Assembly (NCBI RefSeq): GCF_000715075.1
Contig: NC_134096.1
Coordinates: 122,580,643-122,644,642 of the forward strand
DNA length: 64,000 bases
Direction: 5' to 3'
From: Nicotiana tabacum
Taxonomy: Eukaryota; Streptophyta; Magnoliopsida; Solanales; Solanaceae
Both the position numbers and the translations under genes were made by a program. Of this stretch, positions 23,642 through 35,019 are shown piece after piece. Each line of letters begins with the position of its first letter. Within the stretch, counting starts at the first letter, position 1. The notes below the pieces were generated by a model. It did not search any database. It saw nothing but the letters and a program-made list of their open reading frames with translations, and was not told the origin of the DNA.

Positions 23642-23649
23642 TATTTATA
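23642..23649 (-). promoter_or_regulatory. Internal TATA-like box upstream of the Athila post-pol ORF
   Basis: TATAAATAG on the minus strand, with a palindrome array just upstream (23685-23960). This repeats the layout of the 5' LTR, where TATAAATAG at 34979-34986 is also preceded by the array. It could start a subgenomic transcript for the post-pol ORF. This is inference from layout. Confidence 0.45.
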
Positions 23650-23684
23650 CTTAGACGCAGACTTAGGGAATCAAAGAAGGAGTG

Positions 23685-23960
23685 GGGCCGCAGAATTCCT
23701 TCTGCGGTCCGCGCTCTGTTACCTGAAGGCTCAATAGCCTTGTTGATCCGCGGTCAGCACAATTTGTGGTGCGACAGCAGAGTTTGGCTGCGGACCGCAT
23801 AATTCGATGTGCGGCTGCAGAATGGCCAATTCTCTGACAGACCAAACTTCAGAGAGTTTGTAATTTCCCATCTCAATTTGTGCGGTCCGCACAAGAATTG
23901 TGCGGCTGCAGTTGCCTTCTGCTGTAGCATTCAAAATTGTATGGTCCGCACTTTTTTCAC
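23685..23960. repeat. Array of TGCGGNCCGCA palindromes (internal, distal)
   Basis: Words such as GGGCCGCAGAATTCC, TCTGCGGTCCGCGC, GCTGCGGACCGCATAATTC and GTGCGGTCCGCACAAG lie within about 280 bases, upstream of the internal TATA-like box on the minus strand. Confidence 0.85.
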
Positions 23961-24140
23961 ACTTAGGCAATTTTTCTGAGCACAGTTCCTGTAAAGCACA
24001 CTCATTCCTGCAACACACTTCAAATCCAGTTAGCACAAAATAGCACCTATCTACAAAAGAACAAAATAAAAAAAATAAAAAACATGGGTTGCATCCCAAG
24101 AAGCGCCTGATTTAATGTCGCGGCACAACGCTGATTACCA

Positions 24141-25128
24141 TCACTTCAAATGAATAACTGCCACCATGTGGACATCATCATCTTGACCCAAATATTGTTT
24201 CACCCGGTGACCATTGACTCGGAATACCTTATCATTTGTTTTCTTCAAGTCCAATGCACCAAAAGGTGTCATATCCACAATTTCAAAGGGACCACTCCAT
24301 TTAGATTTCAGCTTTTCGGGAAACATCTTCAATCGTGAGTTGAACAACAAAACAAGATCGCCCACCTTGAACTCCTTGTTTCAGATGTATTTGTCATGAA
24401 GGTACTTCATTCTCTCTTTGTACAATGATGAAGTTGCATATACATAGTACCGTAACTCATCCAATTTATTCAAATGTGCAACCCGCAAGTTGGCGGCTGC
24501 ATCCCAATCAAGGTTCAACTTTTTTAAAGCCCACGTGGCTTTGTGATCAAGTTCCATCAGAAGATGACAAGCTTTGCCAAACACCAACCGGTATGGAGAC
24601 ATACCGATAGGAGTTTTGAAAGCAGTCAGATAAGCCCATAGTGTATCATCAAGCTTTTTTGACCAATCCGCCAGGTTAGCATTCACTGTTTTGGACAAGA
24701 TATTCTTTATCTCCCGGTTGGAGACTTCCACTTGACCGCTAGCTTGAGGATGATAGGGAGTCGTAACTTTATGAGTGACACCATACTTGTTAAGAAAAGT
24801 GTCAAAAGCCTTGTTACAAAAATGCGACCCCCCATCGCTTATGATAGCCCGCGGAGTACCAAATCTTGTGAAAATAATTTTCTTCAAAAATGCCACCATG
24901 CTTCTCGCTTGATTGTTGGGTAGAGCAACGGCCTCAACCCATTTAGACATATAATCAACCGCGACTAAGATGTAGGTGTTTCCACAAGAACTCACAAAAG
25001 GACCCATGAAGTCAATACCCCACATATCAAAGATATCAATCTCTAATATGGTAGTGATAGGCATTTCATTCTTCTTCGAGATTCCACCGGCACGTTGGCA
25101 TTTGTCACATCTTTTCACCATATCACTT
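24141..25128 (-). pseudogene. Athila integrase (core and C-terminal part)
   Basis: Encodes the enzyme that joins element DNA to the genome. On the minus strand the zinc-domain end [15 protein letters not shown] is followed by the core with all three acidic residues: GIDFMGPF (Asp), [10 protein letters not shown] (Asp), [12 protein letters not shown] (Glu). [18 protein letters not shown] follows. The C-terminal SH3-like part (24365-24141) has GDLVLLFNSRL, KSKWSGPFEI and VNGHRVKQYL. One stop separates the two parts at 24378-24380. The HHCC start is cut off by the LTR inserted at 25129; part of the zinc domain is missing between 25128 and 29711. The domain itself is well preserved. Confidence 0.92.
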
Positions 25129-25994
25129 TGTAACGACCTGACTTGTCGTTTTAAGAATTTACACCCCGTTCAGCGACTTAAGGTCTCGAGCAGCTTCGTA
25201 ATATGTATTATGACCCGGGTGTGTTGTCGAGTTTGGTTTTCAGAAGATTCGGAATTTAATTTAAAGAACAATTCTCATTTTTGAAGCTTAAATAGAAAGA
25301 GTTGACCGGAGAGTTAAAGTTTTAGAAAACAACTCCAAAATAGAATTTTTATGATTCCAATAGTTCCGTATGGTGATTTTGGACTTAGGAGTGTGTTCAA
25401 AAAAGTTTTTGAAAGTTCGTAGTGAAGTTTTGCTTGAAATGGCGAAAGTTGAATTTTTGGGAAGTTTAATCGGGGAGTTGACTTTTTGATATCAAAGTCA
25501 GAATTCAGTTTTAAAATTTTTTATAGATCCGTTGTGTCATTTATGACTTGTGTGCAAAATTTGAGGTCAATCGGAATTGATTTGATACATTTCGGCGCAC
25601 AATATAGAAGTTGGAAGATTTGAAAACTCATAATTTGATTCGATGCACGATTCGTAATTTTGGCATTGTTTTGCATAGTTTGAAGCCTCAACTAAGTTCG
25701 TATTGTATTTTGGGACATGTTGGTATATTTGGTTAAGGTCTCGAGGGCCTCGGGTGGATTTCGAAAGGTTAACGGATCAATTCGGACTTGAAGAAAATCT
25801 GGTGGAATTTCTGAGCAGCAACTGATGCTTTCGCTTCTGCGGAAGTTTCATCACAGAACAGACCTCCCAAAAGTGAGGAAATATTCGCAAAAGCGACTGG
25901 AAAAGGAGCTGGGCAGAGGCTGGCTTGAACACAGAAGTGAAGCTAGCAGCTTGCTGGTTTCGTTTTTGACAACAATGTGCGAAATTTCTGATGT

Positions 25995-26400
25995 ACAGAG
26001 CTGACTTTGGAAGCTTATATCTCAAAATCTATAAGGAATCTGGAAACTATCAAAACATGAAAGTTGTAGCCTTTGATTCTAGTTTCCATAATAATAAACC
26101 ATTCATCATTCGGATATTTGTACAAAAAGTTATGATCGATTGATTGAAGCTGGTACTGCAGATTTTGGCTATAGCAGTGTGCATCGCTAGAAATATTTGT
26201 TGCACAAGGCTGATTTTGGGAGCTTATATCTCACAATCTATAAGGAGTTGGGCGATGAAAAAAACATGAAAGTTGTATCACTTTGTATCTAGTTTTTAGA
26301 AATTTAAACCGTTTGGCAGTTGGAGTTGAGTACAAGAAGTTATGATTGATACACTACAAGCTATCAAGGAAGAGTTTGATGTTTTCAACATAAGCATGTA
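25995..26400 (+). repeat. ~204-bp diverged tandem duplication in the solo LTR
   Basis: GAGCTGACTTTGGAAGCTTATATCTC at about 26000 is repeated as AGGCTGATTTTGGGAGCTTATATCTC at about 26204. Both copies continue with ATCTATAAGGA, AACATGAAAGTTGTA, TCTAGTTT and AGTTATGAT. Confidence 0.75.
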
Positions 26401-26734
26401 ATGATCCAAAGTTCCATTTTTAGTTCTAGAGATCAAAATTCGATTTTGAGACTTTCGAGATTTTGATAATGAATTATAGGATTGATCTGAAAAGTTTGGT
26501 GTAATTTCATCAAGTCGCGATTGAGTTTTTAGCACGAAACATGAGTTAATTATTTAACGAGCGAAATTAGTATCGCATTGAGAAAATGAGCTTCGAATTG
26601 AGTTTTGATTGAACGAGTAGGTTCGTATTATTATTTGTGACTCGTAGGAATAAGAATTGTCGAATATCGAGTTCGTATGATGGAGTTAGACCCTTTTTAG
26701 TGAAAACAAAACTGCCGGTGTAAACAGTCCTGGT

Positions 26735-26800
26735 GCGCACCTTTAGCGACCAGATTTGACACTTTTAGCGACCAGATTTGACTTTTAACGACCAAAATAG
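26735..26800 (+). repeat. Short tandem repeat TTAGCGACCAGATTTGAC
   Basis: Three units: TTTAGCGACCAGATTTGACA, TTTTAGCGACCAGATTTGAC, then TTTTAACGACCAAAATAG. Period about 20. Confidence 0.75.
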
Positions 26801-27721
26801 TGTTTTTTGGGCAGAAACTTAAGGACTAAAAATGGTTATTTTCTTCATTTCGTTTTGAATTTTTGGAGCACGGTTCTTAGGCGATTTTGAGGATTTCTTC
26901 AAGACTACAACTTGGGTAAGTGTCCTATATCCAAAAGTGATTATATTTCATAAATCCATGGTCATATTCATCATTTATTTCGGATTTAAATGGAAGAAAT
27001 CAAGATTTTTGCAAAACGTTTCAAGAACGAAAATTTTAGATTTGGAGGTCGAGTTGTTATCGGAATTTGATAAAATTGGTATGGGTGGACTCATAATTGA
27101 ATGGGTTGTTGGATTTTGTGAGTTTTGTCGGATTCTGATACGTGGTCCCCACAGGCAATTTTTGAGTGAATTTTTGGATTTTGTTGGAAAATTAGTATTT
27201 TCATATGGAATTAATTCCTATAATTAGTATTCACTGAATTGAATTAATTTGGCTAGATTTGAGATGTCCGGAGGTCAATTCAAGCAAGAAGGCGATTTTA
27301 GAATATCGGCCTAACTTCAAAAAGGTAAGTATCTTGCCTAACCTTGAGTGGGAGAAATTCCCCTTAGGCATTGAGTCTTATGTGCAATTTGTGTAATTGA
27401 AAACCATGTACGCGAGGTGACGAGTACGTACTTGGTTTATATGTACAAATTACATTGGTTAAAATCCTTAGACGCCCTTATGTATTAAATTGGAAATTAT
27501 TGGCACATATTAAATCCTTTAATTGTCTTACCTAAATCCTCGTTTTGTTGGATTTGTTTATATGATGATCTGGTGTGATTGCCACCTTGATTTTTATATA
27601 AAATATTATTTTGTTGAGTTGTTCACTCCCGGCTATATTTGTTAAGATTTTGTGCACATTATGGTCGAGCCATGGGCTCCTTATTATGGAAAATAATGTA
27701 TTGTAAAATTTGGTGGCGAGT

Positions 27722-27912
27722 TGTAATATTTGAGCACTTGATGTGTAATCTGTGATAAATTATAGTATTTGAATACTTGATGTGCAATCTATGATAAATT
27801 ATAATATTTGAGCACTTGATGTGCAATTTGTGATAAATTATAATATCTGAGCACTTGATGTGCAAGTCTGTGATATGTTGTAATATTTGAGCACTTGAGG
27901 TGCAATTTATGA
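27722..27912 (+). repeat. 39-40-bp tandem repeat, five units
   Basis: Units contain ATATTTGAGCACTTGATGTGCAA; the CTTGA word falls at 27737, 27776, 27815, 27854 and 27894, a very regular 39-40-base period. Confidence 0.9.
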
Positions 27913-27989
27913 GATGTGATATTGTTGGGAAGTTTTGTTCGGGTGTTTGCACGAGCTTTCTGCCGTGCTATTATTACTATTGATTTATG

Positions 27990-28024
27990 CACATGCGGCG
28001 TGACAAGGCGGGCTATATATATAT

Positions 28025-28055
<31 letters not shown>

Positions 28056-28156
28056 CGCATGTGGCGAGACAAGGTGGGAATATTATTATGCGCATGCGGC
28101 GAGACAAGGCGGGCATTTACATTATTATTGCGCACGTGGCGAGACAAGGTGGGATG
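27990..28156 (+). repeat. GAGACAAGGCGGG repeats with GT/poly-G microsatellite
   Basis: Four units GC(A/G)CATG(C/T)GGCG(T/A)GACAAGG(C/T)GGG at about 27989, 28056, 28091 and 28131. Between the first two lies (GT)n followed by 17 consecutive G (about 28039-28055). Confidence 0.9.
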
Positions 28157-28210
28157 TGTCGAGAATTGAATTGAGATGACTTGTGATAGCCTGGGGGCAT
28201 TGTTGTTGTT

Positions 28211-28412
28211 GCATATTTACTTTGGGACTATGAGGCGGTACCTCGGGAGATCCCCCTTTCTTGCATATTTACTTTTGGGACTACGAGGCGGTACCTCGGG
28301 AGATCCCCTTGTCTTGCATATTTACTTTTGGGACTACGAGGCTGTACCTCGGGAGATGCCCTATTGAGCATTTACTTTTGGGACAATGAGGCGGTATCTC
28401 GGGAGTGCCCTT
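28211..28412 (+). repeat. 52-53-bp tandem repeat, four units with a hairpin core
   Basis: Units start at 28211, 28263, 28316 and 28368. Each contains TTTACTTTTGGGAC and GAGGCGGTACCTCGGGAG, whose GAGG...CCTC can pair. The last unit is the most diverged. Confidence 0.9.
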
Positions 28413-28959
28413 TTGTTGGCATCTCTCTATGGTTGCATTTGCTTTGGTTATTTTGTATTTCTGTGATAGAAAAATCCTTGTGATCTGTCGTGATGTATTA
28501 TTTAATTTTACTATATGTTTGTATTTCTTGTTGTATTGTGTTAACATGGGCTTTTTAGTACGAGACTCTGAAGATTTATATTCCTGGTTTTTATCGAATT
28601 TTTATGACTGAGTTATTTTAAATAAAAGAAGTTACTATTATGTTTTGAATTAATAAGTTTTACATCCGAAGCAATAAATTATCTGATGTTTTATTTATAT
28701 TGAAATGTCATTTTTCTTCACTCCAACTATTTCTAAAATAAACTCATTTCTTTGTTGAATTCTTACTCGGTTTAAAAATGATAACCTTACTTTATTAAAA
28801 ATAAATTAATCGTGCGGATTTTATGTATAGACATATTTGGCACGAGAGTTATCTGTGCGGTTGTGATAGAGATATGGCACGAGGTGCCGTGAAAATATGA
28901 AAGTGGGCTGAGACCCGTATTTTTATGATTATGAGATGAGGTGTCACAAGATGACTTTT

Positions 28960-29100
28960 ATTTGAAAGAATTATATTAAAAATATTATTGAAAAGAATTA
29001 TATTCGAAAGATATCTATTTGAAGGAATTATATTAGAAAGAGATTTATTTGAAAGAATTTTATTCTGAAGAGTATTATTTGAGAAGCATATAGGCAAAAG
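28960..29100 (+). repeat. Degenerate ~27-bp tandem repeat GAAAGAATTATATT
   Basis: Five to six diverged units of TTTGAAAGAATTATATT(A/C). AT-rich, at the 3' side of the solo LTR. Confidence 0.65.
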
Positions 29101-29710
29101 ATTTATATTTGAAGGACTTCATTTAATTGGATGTACTTGTATTTATTATTTGTTGAGCAATGTTAATGGTATTCTTGTTGCCCTGTTATGCATATCACTG
29201 GTTGATTTGTGTTGCTCTTATTGTTATTTGTTTCCTATTATTTTGTATACTATATTGCACAAGTTATTAGACTAGTGAGTGTCCTGACTGTACCTCGTCT
29301 CTACTCCACTGAGGTTAGTCTTGATACTTACTGGGTACCGACTGTGGTGTACTCATACTATACTTCTTCATATTTTTGTGCAGAGCCAGGTATTGGAGAT
29401 ATCTTACTCAGACAGAGTTAGAGTGTGATCGCAAGAATTCAAGGTAGAGCTGCATAGACATCACAGTACCTTGGAGTCTTTCCATTTTATTGTACTCTAA
29501 TTATGAATCAAACAGTATTGAGTATTCGATCCTTGAGATCATTTCATATATTCAGTTAGAGTTCGTGACTCAGTATTACCAGTCTTGGGAGATTGATAGA
29601 ATTATTTTCGTTGTTGGTTTTGACACTAGTATTTAATTATATGTTAAAAAAATAATTTGGCTTGAATTATAATTATAATCGGCTTACTTAGTCTTAGAGA
29701 CTAAGTGTCA

Positions 29711-31318
29711 TCACGAGGTGACCACCATAAGGCGAAGAATGGCAAGCCTCAAGAATAACATTTTGCTCTTCATCCGGTACACATCTTCTAAGTACCCCAT
29801 CCGTGCAAATCCGAAAGAGATAAGGCTCGTCCCAATAATAGTCTTGACAATCCCGTTTTAGCTTATTCCTTTGATTTAAAAAGAACTCATCCAGGATGAT
29901 TCCACACACAAGGAAGTTTTCTAGATCGGCGAACCATGGCACCTCCTTCATTGAAATAGCCAAGAGTTGCTCATCGGGGAAGTAGTCATTGATTTCAAGT
30001 CCATCATGCGGCCTCCCCTCCTCCTGCAAATGAGATAAGTGGTCCGCCACTTGATTTTCACTCCCTTTCTGATCTTGAATGTCAATATCAAACTCTTGCA
30101 ATAATAGCACCCATCTCATCGACCTAGCTTTTGAATCTTTCTTGCTCGTAAGATACCGAAGTGCCGTGTGATCCGTATGAACAATAAATTTTGCACCCAT
30201 TAAGTATGGGCGGAACTTCTCAATAGAAAACACAATAGCAAGGAGCTATTTTTAGGTAACGGTGTAATTGACCTGGGAATCATTCATGGTCTTGCTAGCA
30301 TAGTAGACCGGATAAAATATCTTATTGATACGTTGCCCCAAAACTGCTCCAACCGCTACATCACTAGCATCACACATGAGCTCAAAAGGAATACTCCAAT
30401 TAGGAGCGATGATAATGGGAGTAATTGTCAACTTGAACTTTAGCAATTCAAAGGCTCTCATGCAATCATCATTGAAGTGAAATTTAGCATCTTTCTCCAA
30501 AAGCTTGCACAAGGGGTTCACCACTTTGGAAAAATCCTTTATGAAGCGCCGGTAGAACCCTGTGTGACCCAAGAAACTTCTCACGCCTTTCACGGATGTT
30601 GGAGGTGGAAGTTTAGAAATCACCTCTATTTTCGCCTTGTTGACCTCAATGCCCTTCTTTGAAATCTTGTGGTCAAGGACAATGCCTTCCTCGACCATGA
30701 AATGGTATTTCTCCCAATTCAACACCAAGTTCGTTTCTTCACACCTTGCCAATACTTTATCCAAATTTGCTAAGCAATCATCAAAGGAATAACCGACTAC
30801 CAAAAAGTCATTCGTGAAGACTTCAACGTAGTCCTCTACCATATCCGTAAAGATCGCCATCATACACCGTTAAAAAGTGGCCGGTGCATTGCATAAGCAA
30901 ATAGTATCCGCTTGAAAGCGGAAGTGTCATAGGGACAAGTGAAAGTTGTTTTTTCTTGATCTTCTGGGGAAATAAGGACTTGGTTGTAGCCCGAATATCC
31001 ATCTAGAAAGCAATAGAAAGCACGGTCGGCCAATCTATCAAGCATTTGGTCAAGGAAGGGGAGTGGAAAATGGTCTTTCCTTGTGACTTTGTTTAGCTTC
31101 CGATAGTCCATACACACTCTCCACTCGGTCACCATTCTTGTTGGAATCAACTCGTTCTTATCATTGGTAACCACAGTTATGCCCCCTTTTTTCGGAACAC
31201 ATTGCACCGGAGAAGTCCACGAACTGTCGGAAATAGTGTAAAACACCCCGGCATCCAACCATTTGATAATCTTCTTTTTGACCATGTTTTGCATGGCTTC
31301 ATTGAGTCTCTTTTGATG
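29711..31318 (-). pseudogene. Athila reverse transcriptase and RNase H
   Basis: Reverse transcriptase starts after a stop at 31319 (QNMVKKKIIKWLDAGVFY). RT motifs: SWTSPVQCVPKKGG, WRVCMDYRKLNKVTRKDHFP, DGYSGYNQVLI. The active site reads VFTNDFLVVG, so the first Asp of the usual xxDD is Asn: inactive. A frame change lies near 30863. RNase H: MCDASDVAVGAVLGQ, then after another shift near 30240 [25 protein letters not shown] and [13 protein letters not shown]. Reading ends at the integrase zinc domain ([11 protein letters not shown]), where the solo LTR begins. Confidence 0.92.
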
Positions 31319-32656
31319 TTAAATGGATGGTTTGGCATCGTCCTCCAAGTTAATCTTGTGCATGCAAAATACTGGGCTTATTCCCCGAATATCCGCCAAA
31401 GTCCACCCAATAACTTTCTTCCTCTTGTGGAGCACCGCCAATGTAGAGTCAACTTGCACGTTAGTCAAACAAAAGGAAAGAATAACTGGTAAAGTAGAAC
31501 AAGGGCCAAGGAATTCATACCTGAGATGTGGAGGCAATGGCTTCAAATCCAAGATAGGAGGCTCTTCAATTGAAGACTTTGTAGGAGGAGTTTTCATATT
31601 CTCAAGATCCAAGGAAAGCTTCCGGGGTGCATAGTTGTACGACCCCATTCCTTGCAAAGAATTAACACATTCCATGAAGCCATCTATCTCGTCATCACCA
31701 AAATTTAGCAAGACGGCCTCCAACATGTCACCCACATTAATCGTGGCACTTGTATCGTCAATAATTACATCGGTCACCAAGTCCACAAACGAATACACTT
31801 CATTGCTATTCGGTTGCCTCATAGATCTGCATACGTGGAACACCACCTTTACATCGCCAACCAGAAAAGTGAGTTCTCCGGCTTCTACATCAACAAGAGT
31901 CTTCCCCATAGCAAGGAAGGATCTACCAAGAATAATCGGCACCTCATAGTCCACTTCACAATCAAGAATAACAAAATCCATCTGGAGAATGAACTTGTCA
32001 ACTCGAACCAATACATTCTCAATCACCCCCAACGGTCTCTTCATTGTACAATCAGCCATTTGGAATCTCATAGATGTGGGTCTTGGTTTCCCAATTCCCA
32101 ATGTCTTGAAAACCGAATAGGACATCAAATTGATACTCACTCCAAGATTACAAAGAGCTTTTGCAAACTCTGCACTTCCAATGGTACAAGGGATTGTGAA
32201 AGCACCAGGATCTTCCAACTTAGGAGACATCGAATGCACAATTGCACTCACTTGGTGAGTGACTTTGATAGTTTCAAAATTCATCGACCGCTTCTTGGTC
32301 ACCAAGTCCTTCATAAACTTTGCATATCCGGGAATTAGCTCCAAGGCTTCAACTAATGGCACATTTATCAAGAGACTCTTCATCATATCAATGAACTTTT
32401 TGTATTGATTCTCACCATTTTTCTTGGCAAGCCTTTGAGGATAGGGAGGAGGTGGCTTAGGAAATGGTGGCTTAGGAAATGGTGCCTTAGCTTTTTGCAC
32501 TACCGGGTCCGGTATGTCAATCACATGATTCCTAGACGGGTTCACATCCTCTTGAGTCTCTTCCACCGTGTCATCAATATCAATCTGCACTTGATCATTT
32601 GTGTGCACAATAATTTTTGGGATGTTCTCTTCCTCTACCAATTGCTCATCATCCAC
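31319..32656 (-). pseudogene. Athila protease region
   Basis: An uninterrupted frame of 445 codons holding the spacer and protease of the Gag-Pol polyprotein. A Pro-rich part (PFPKPPFPKPPPPYPQRLAKK) precedes KFMKDLVTKKRSMN. The protease active site should read A-L-C-D-L-G; here it is ALCNLGVSINLM, so the catalytic Asp is Asn. ILGRSFLAMGKTLVDVEAGEL follows. The frame ends at a stop (31319-31321) right before the RT part, where related elements read through. Confidence 0.88.
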
Positions 32657-33947
32657 AAGTTGCCTTTGACTTGAGGTATTGCTTCCACTCCAAGTTGCCT
32701 TGATAAATCTTGGTTATTGCTTCCACTCCAATTGCCTTGATTATTATTATTCCAATTGCCTTGATTGTTTCCACTTACCTTGGTTGTTATAATTCCAATT
32801 ACCTTGATTATTTGAATGTCTCCATTGTTGTTGACTAGGGCCTTGGAAGTTGTGTCTTTGCCCTTGAAAGTTGTTCACATATTGGACCTCTTCTTCTTGA
32901 TCATTGTAAGAATCACATTGATCAAATCCACTATCATCTTGTACAAAATTGTCCACTCTTTGTTGCACTTGTGGACTTCTTGTTCTTCTCTTGTTTACCA
33001 TCATATTGACTCCCTTCATAGCATTGACTTGCCTCAGGTTTTGCAGTTGTTGAAGTTGAGCCTTTGCCAATTGGTTCATGGTGGTTGTCAACTAGGCTAT
33101 AGCTTGCCCATGGTCATGTAACTCTTTATGAAGAAAAATCACATTTGGATCACCTTGTGGAACATTAGCTCTAGATTGTCATGCCGATGAAGTATCTGCC
33201 ATCTCATCCAAAAATCACATGCCTCCGCATAAGGCGTAGTCATGAAGTTCCCACAGGCAAGTTGATTCACTAGACATTGGTTGGTAGTATTGATCCCCCG
33301 ATAGAAAGTTTGTTGAATCATGTTCTCCGTCATATCATTGCTTGGACACTCTTTCACCATCTTTCTATACCTTTCACATATCTCGTGCAGTAGTTCATTG
33401 GGCTCTTGCTTGAATGCTAGAATTTCATCCCGAAGAATAGCCATGTGCCCGGGACAGAAGTACTTTGAAATAAATTTCTCCGCTAGTTCATCCCAAGTAT
33501 GAATGTAATGATTTGGCAAACATTCCAACCAATCTAAAGCTTTCCCCCTTAGAGAGAAGGGAAAAATCCCTAGCCTCAAAGTATCCCCGGAGACATTTGT
33601 TTGTTTGCTCCCCCAACACATATCTACGAACCCCTTCAAGTGTTTGTATGCATTTTGACCCGGTGCACCGGTGAAGAACTCTCATCGCTTATGCAAAGTG
33701 AGCATCACGTTGGTTATTTGGAAGTTGTCTGCCTTAATACGGGGAGGGACTATAGCACTATCATACCCTTCATTTGGCAACACCCGGTGTGGAGCCGCTC
33801 GTGGTGGAGGTGGGGGTCGAGTGGGTACATTGTCTTGAGGCAGTCAACCTCGTCTATTAGCCTGAGGTTCAAGAGGGACCTCATCCATTTGATCATCCTA
33901 AATATCCACATCCCCAATGCAATATTTTCGAGATTGTTGTTTGCCAT
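32657..33947 (-). pseudogene. Athila gag
   Basis: Structural protein of the particle. A likely start is MANNNLENIALG at 33947, 94 bases past the PBS on the minus strand. Capsid motifs: HLKGFVDM-like region, then CWGSKQTNVSGDTLRLGIFP, SLRGKALDWLECLP, WDELAEKFISKYF, EILAFKQEPNELLHEICERY, MIQQTFYRGIN. C-terminal part (33091-32747) holds MNQLAKAQLQQLQ, VNMMVNKRRT and a Gln/Asn/Trp-rich low-complexity tail (NFQGPSQQQWRHSNNQGNW). No CCHC knuckle was seen. Frameshifts near 33860, 33690, 33160 and 32745 break it. Confidence 0.88.
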
Positions 33948-34040
33948 ATTTGCATCTATAATACTCACACATTAGTAACAAGGAAGAAAAAGAAGAAATC
34001 CCAAAATCACACCTAACTATATAGCTAACACCATTTGTTA

Positions 34041-34060
34041 GCTCCCCGTCAATGGCGCCA
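34041..34060 (-). other. Primer binding site of the Athila element
   Basis: TGGCGCCATTGACGGGGAGC on the minus strand, five bases inside the 5' LTR. It resembles the tRNA-Asp-type PBS reported for Athila (TGGCGCCGTTGCCGGGG), with two substitutions in the first 17 bases. Confidence 0.75.
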
Positions 34061-34978
34061 AAAATTGATCTCGTCCAATTTCACTTCTCTCTTTGAGGTT
34101 ATGAAAACGATCGATGCAATAGTAATACCCAACAAGAGTTTGGTTGAATTCCGCAGGGAGCTATATGAATGGGTGTTAGTAGTATATATCTTAGTGTATG
34201 AGTTTGTATATCTAAATTTGCACTTCCGCAATATTTGGTTATGTTTGAAAATCTATATTACACTACGATTGCAAGTGAAAGAATGGAACTAGGGAATTGT
34301 TTTTGTTGTTTTTCAAATGATAAAAAAGGCGTAGGGCTATGACCTTCATCTAGGCGTTTGCCTAATGGGTTGTAAACTTTAAAACTTATTTTATTGGTCG
34401 GGGTATATTATAGCTATCAACACTCAAGTACCCACTAAATACCTCTCGGTCAGAGAGTGATTTTGCCCAATTTGACTTTCTCAAGTCCAAATAGGTATTG
34501 ACCAAAATAGTTGATAAGAAGCTCAAGTCGGATTTTACTATCTCTAGGTTCAACCTTTTAATTGGGCTTATCAATCTCTCGATTGATCTAGTTTCTTGCT
34601 AGCCAAGTTTTTCTAGACTAAGTCTCTCCTCCTCAAGTAGAGACCAAGTCAAATAGGCATGAATTAATATTTGCAACCATTAATTCTTCAAATAAAAGCA
34701 AGAACAAGGCTAGATAATAAACATCCAACCATAAACAAGTAATAAATCAAACACCCATTAAATTTACACACTAGGATTGAGTCACAATCCTAGTGAAAAT
34801 TTAGCTACTCTTGCTTAAACTAGAAGAAATAGGAGAAGAAATGATAATTAAACCCATATTGATAATTAAGATGACACAATCTATGTTCAAATAATTCAAA
34901 ATAGCAAGAACTACTAAAAAGAAATCGTCTACTGTAGCAGTTGATGTCAAACGTTAACCTAAAAAAGTAAAACTCTTC

Positions 34979-34986
34979 TATTTATA
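34979..34986 (-). promoter_or_regulatory. TATA box of the Athila 5' LTR
   Basis: TATAAATAG on the minus strand, directly downstream of the palindrome array. In the 3' LTR the same place reads with a G in the A/T core. Confidence 0.6.
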
Positions 34987-35019
34987 CAAAGCTAGAATTT
35001 TCGGACAAAAATGCCCTTT

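Larger units (their letters stand above)
22849..24140 (-). other. Athila spacer between integrase and post-pol ORF
   Basis: About 1.3 kb without supportable coding sequence. It holds two palindrome arrays and, between them, a TATA-like box. It resembles the LTR promoter region in layout (see findings). Confidence 0.65.
25129..29710 (+). mobile_element. Solo LTR (~4.6 kb) inserted in the Athila pol gene
   Basis: Starts TGTAACGACCTGAC at 25129 inside integrase sequence and ends near GACTAAGTGTCA at 29710, where the pol gene continues. No PBS or genes belong to it. A clear target duplication is not seen: TCACTT precedes it and TCACGA follows, and about 20 codons of the integrase zinc domain are missing at the junction. 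So the right end was probably trimmed by a deletion. The LTR is unusually long and holds at least five tandem arrays. Confidence 0.8.

Noticed and set aside
27916..28179. 87-codon frame with Cys/Gly runs
   Set aside because: It spans the GT run, poly-G and GACAAGGCGGG repeats and is a composition artefact.
27722..28412. Regularly spaced repeats resembling a CRISPR array
   Set aside because: The units are adjacent tandem minisatellites inside a plant LTR, with no unique spacers and no cas genes; the context is eukaryotic.
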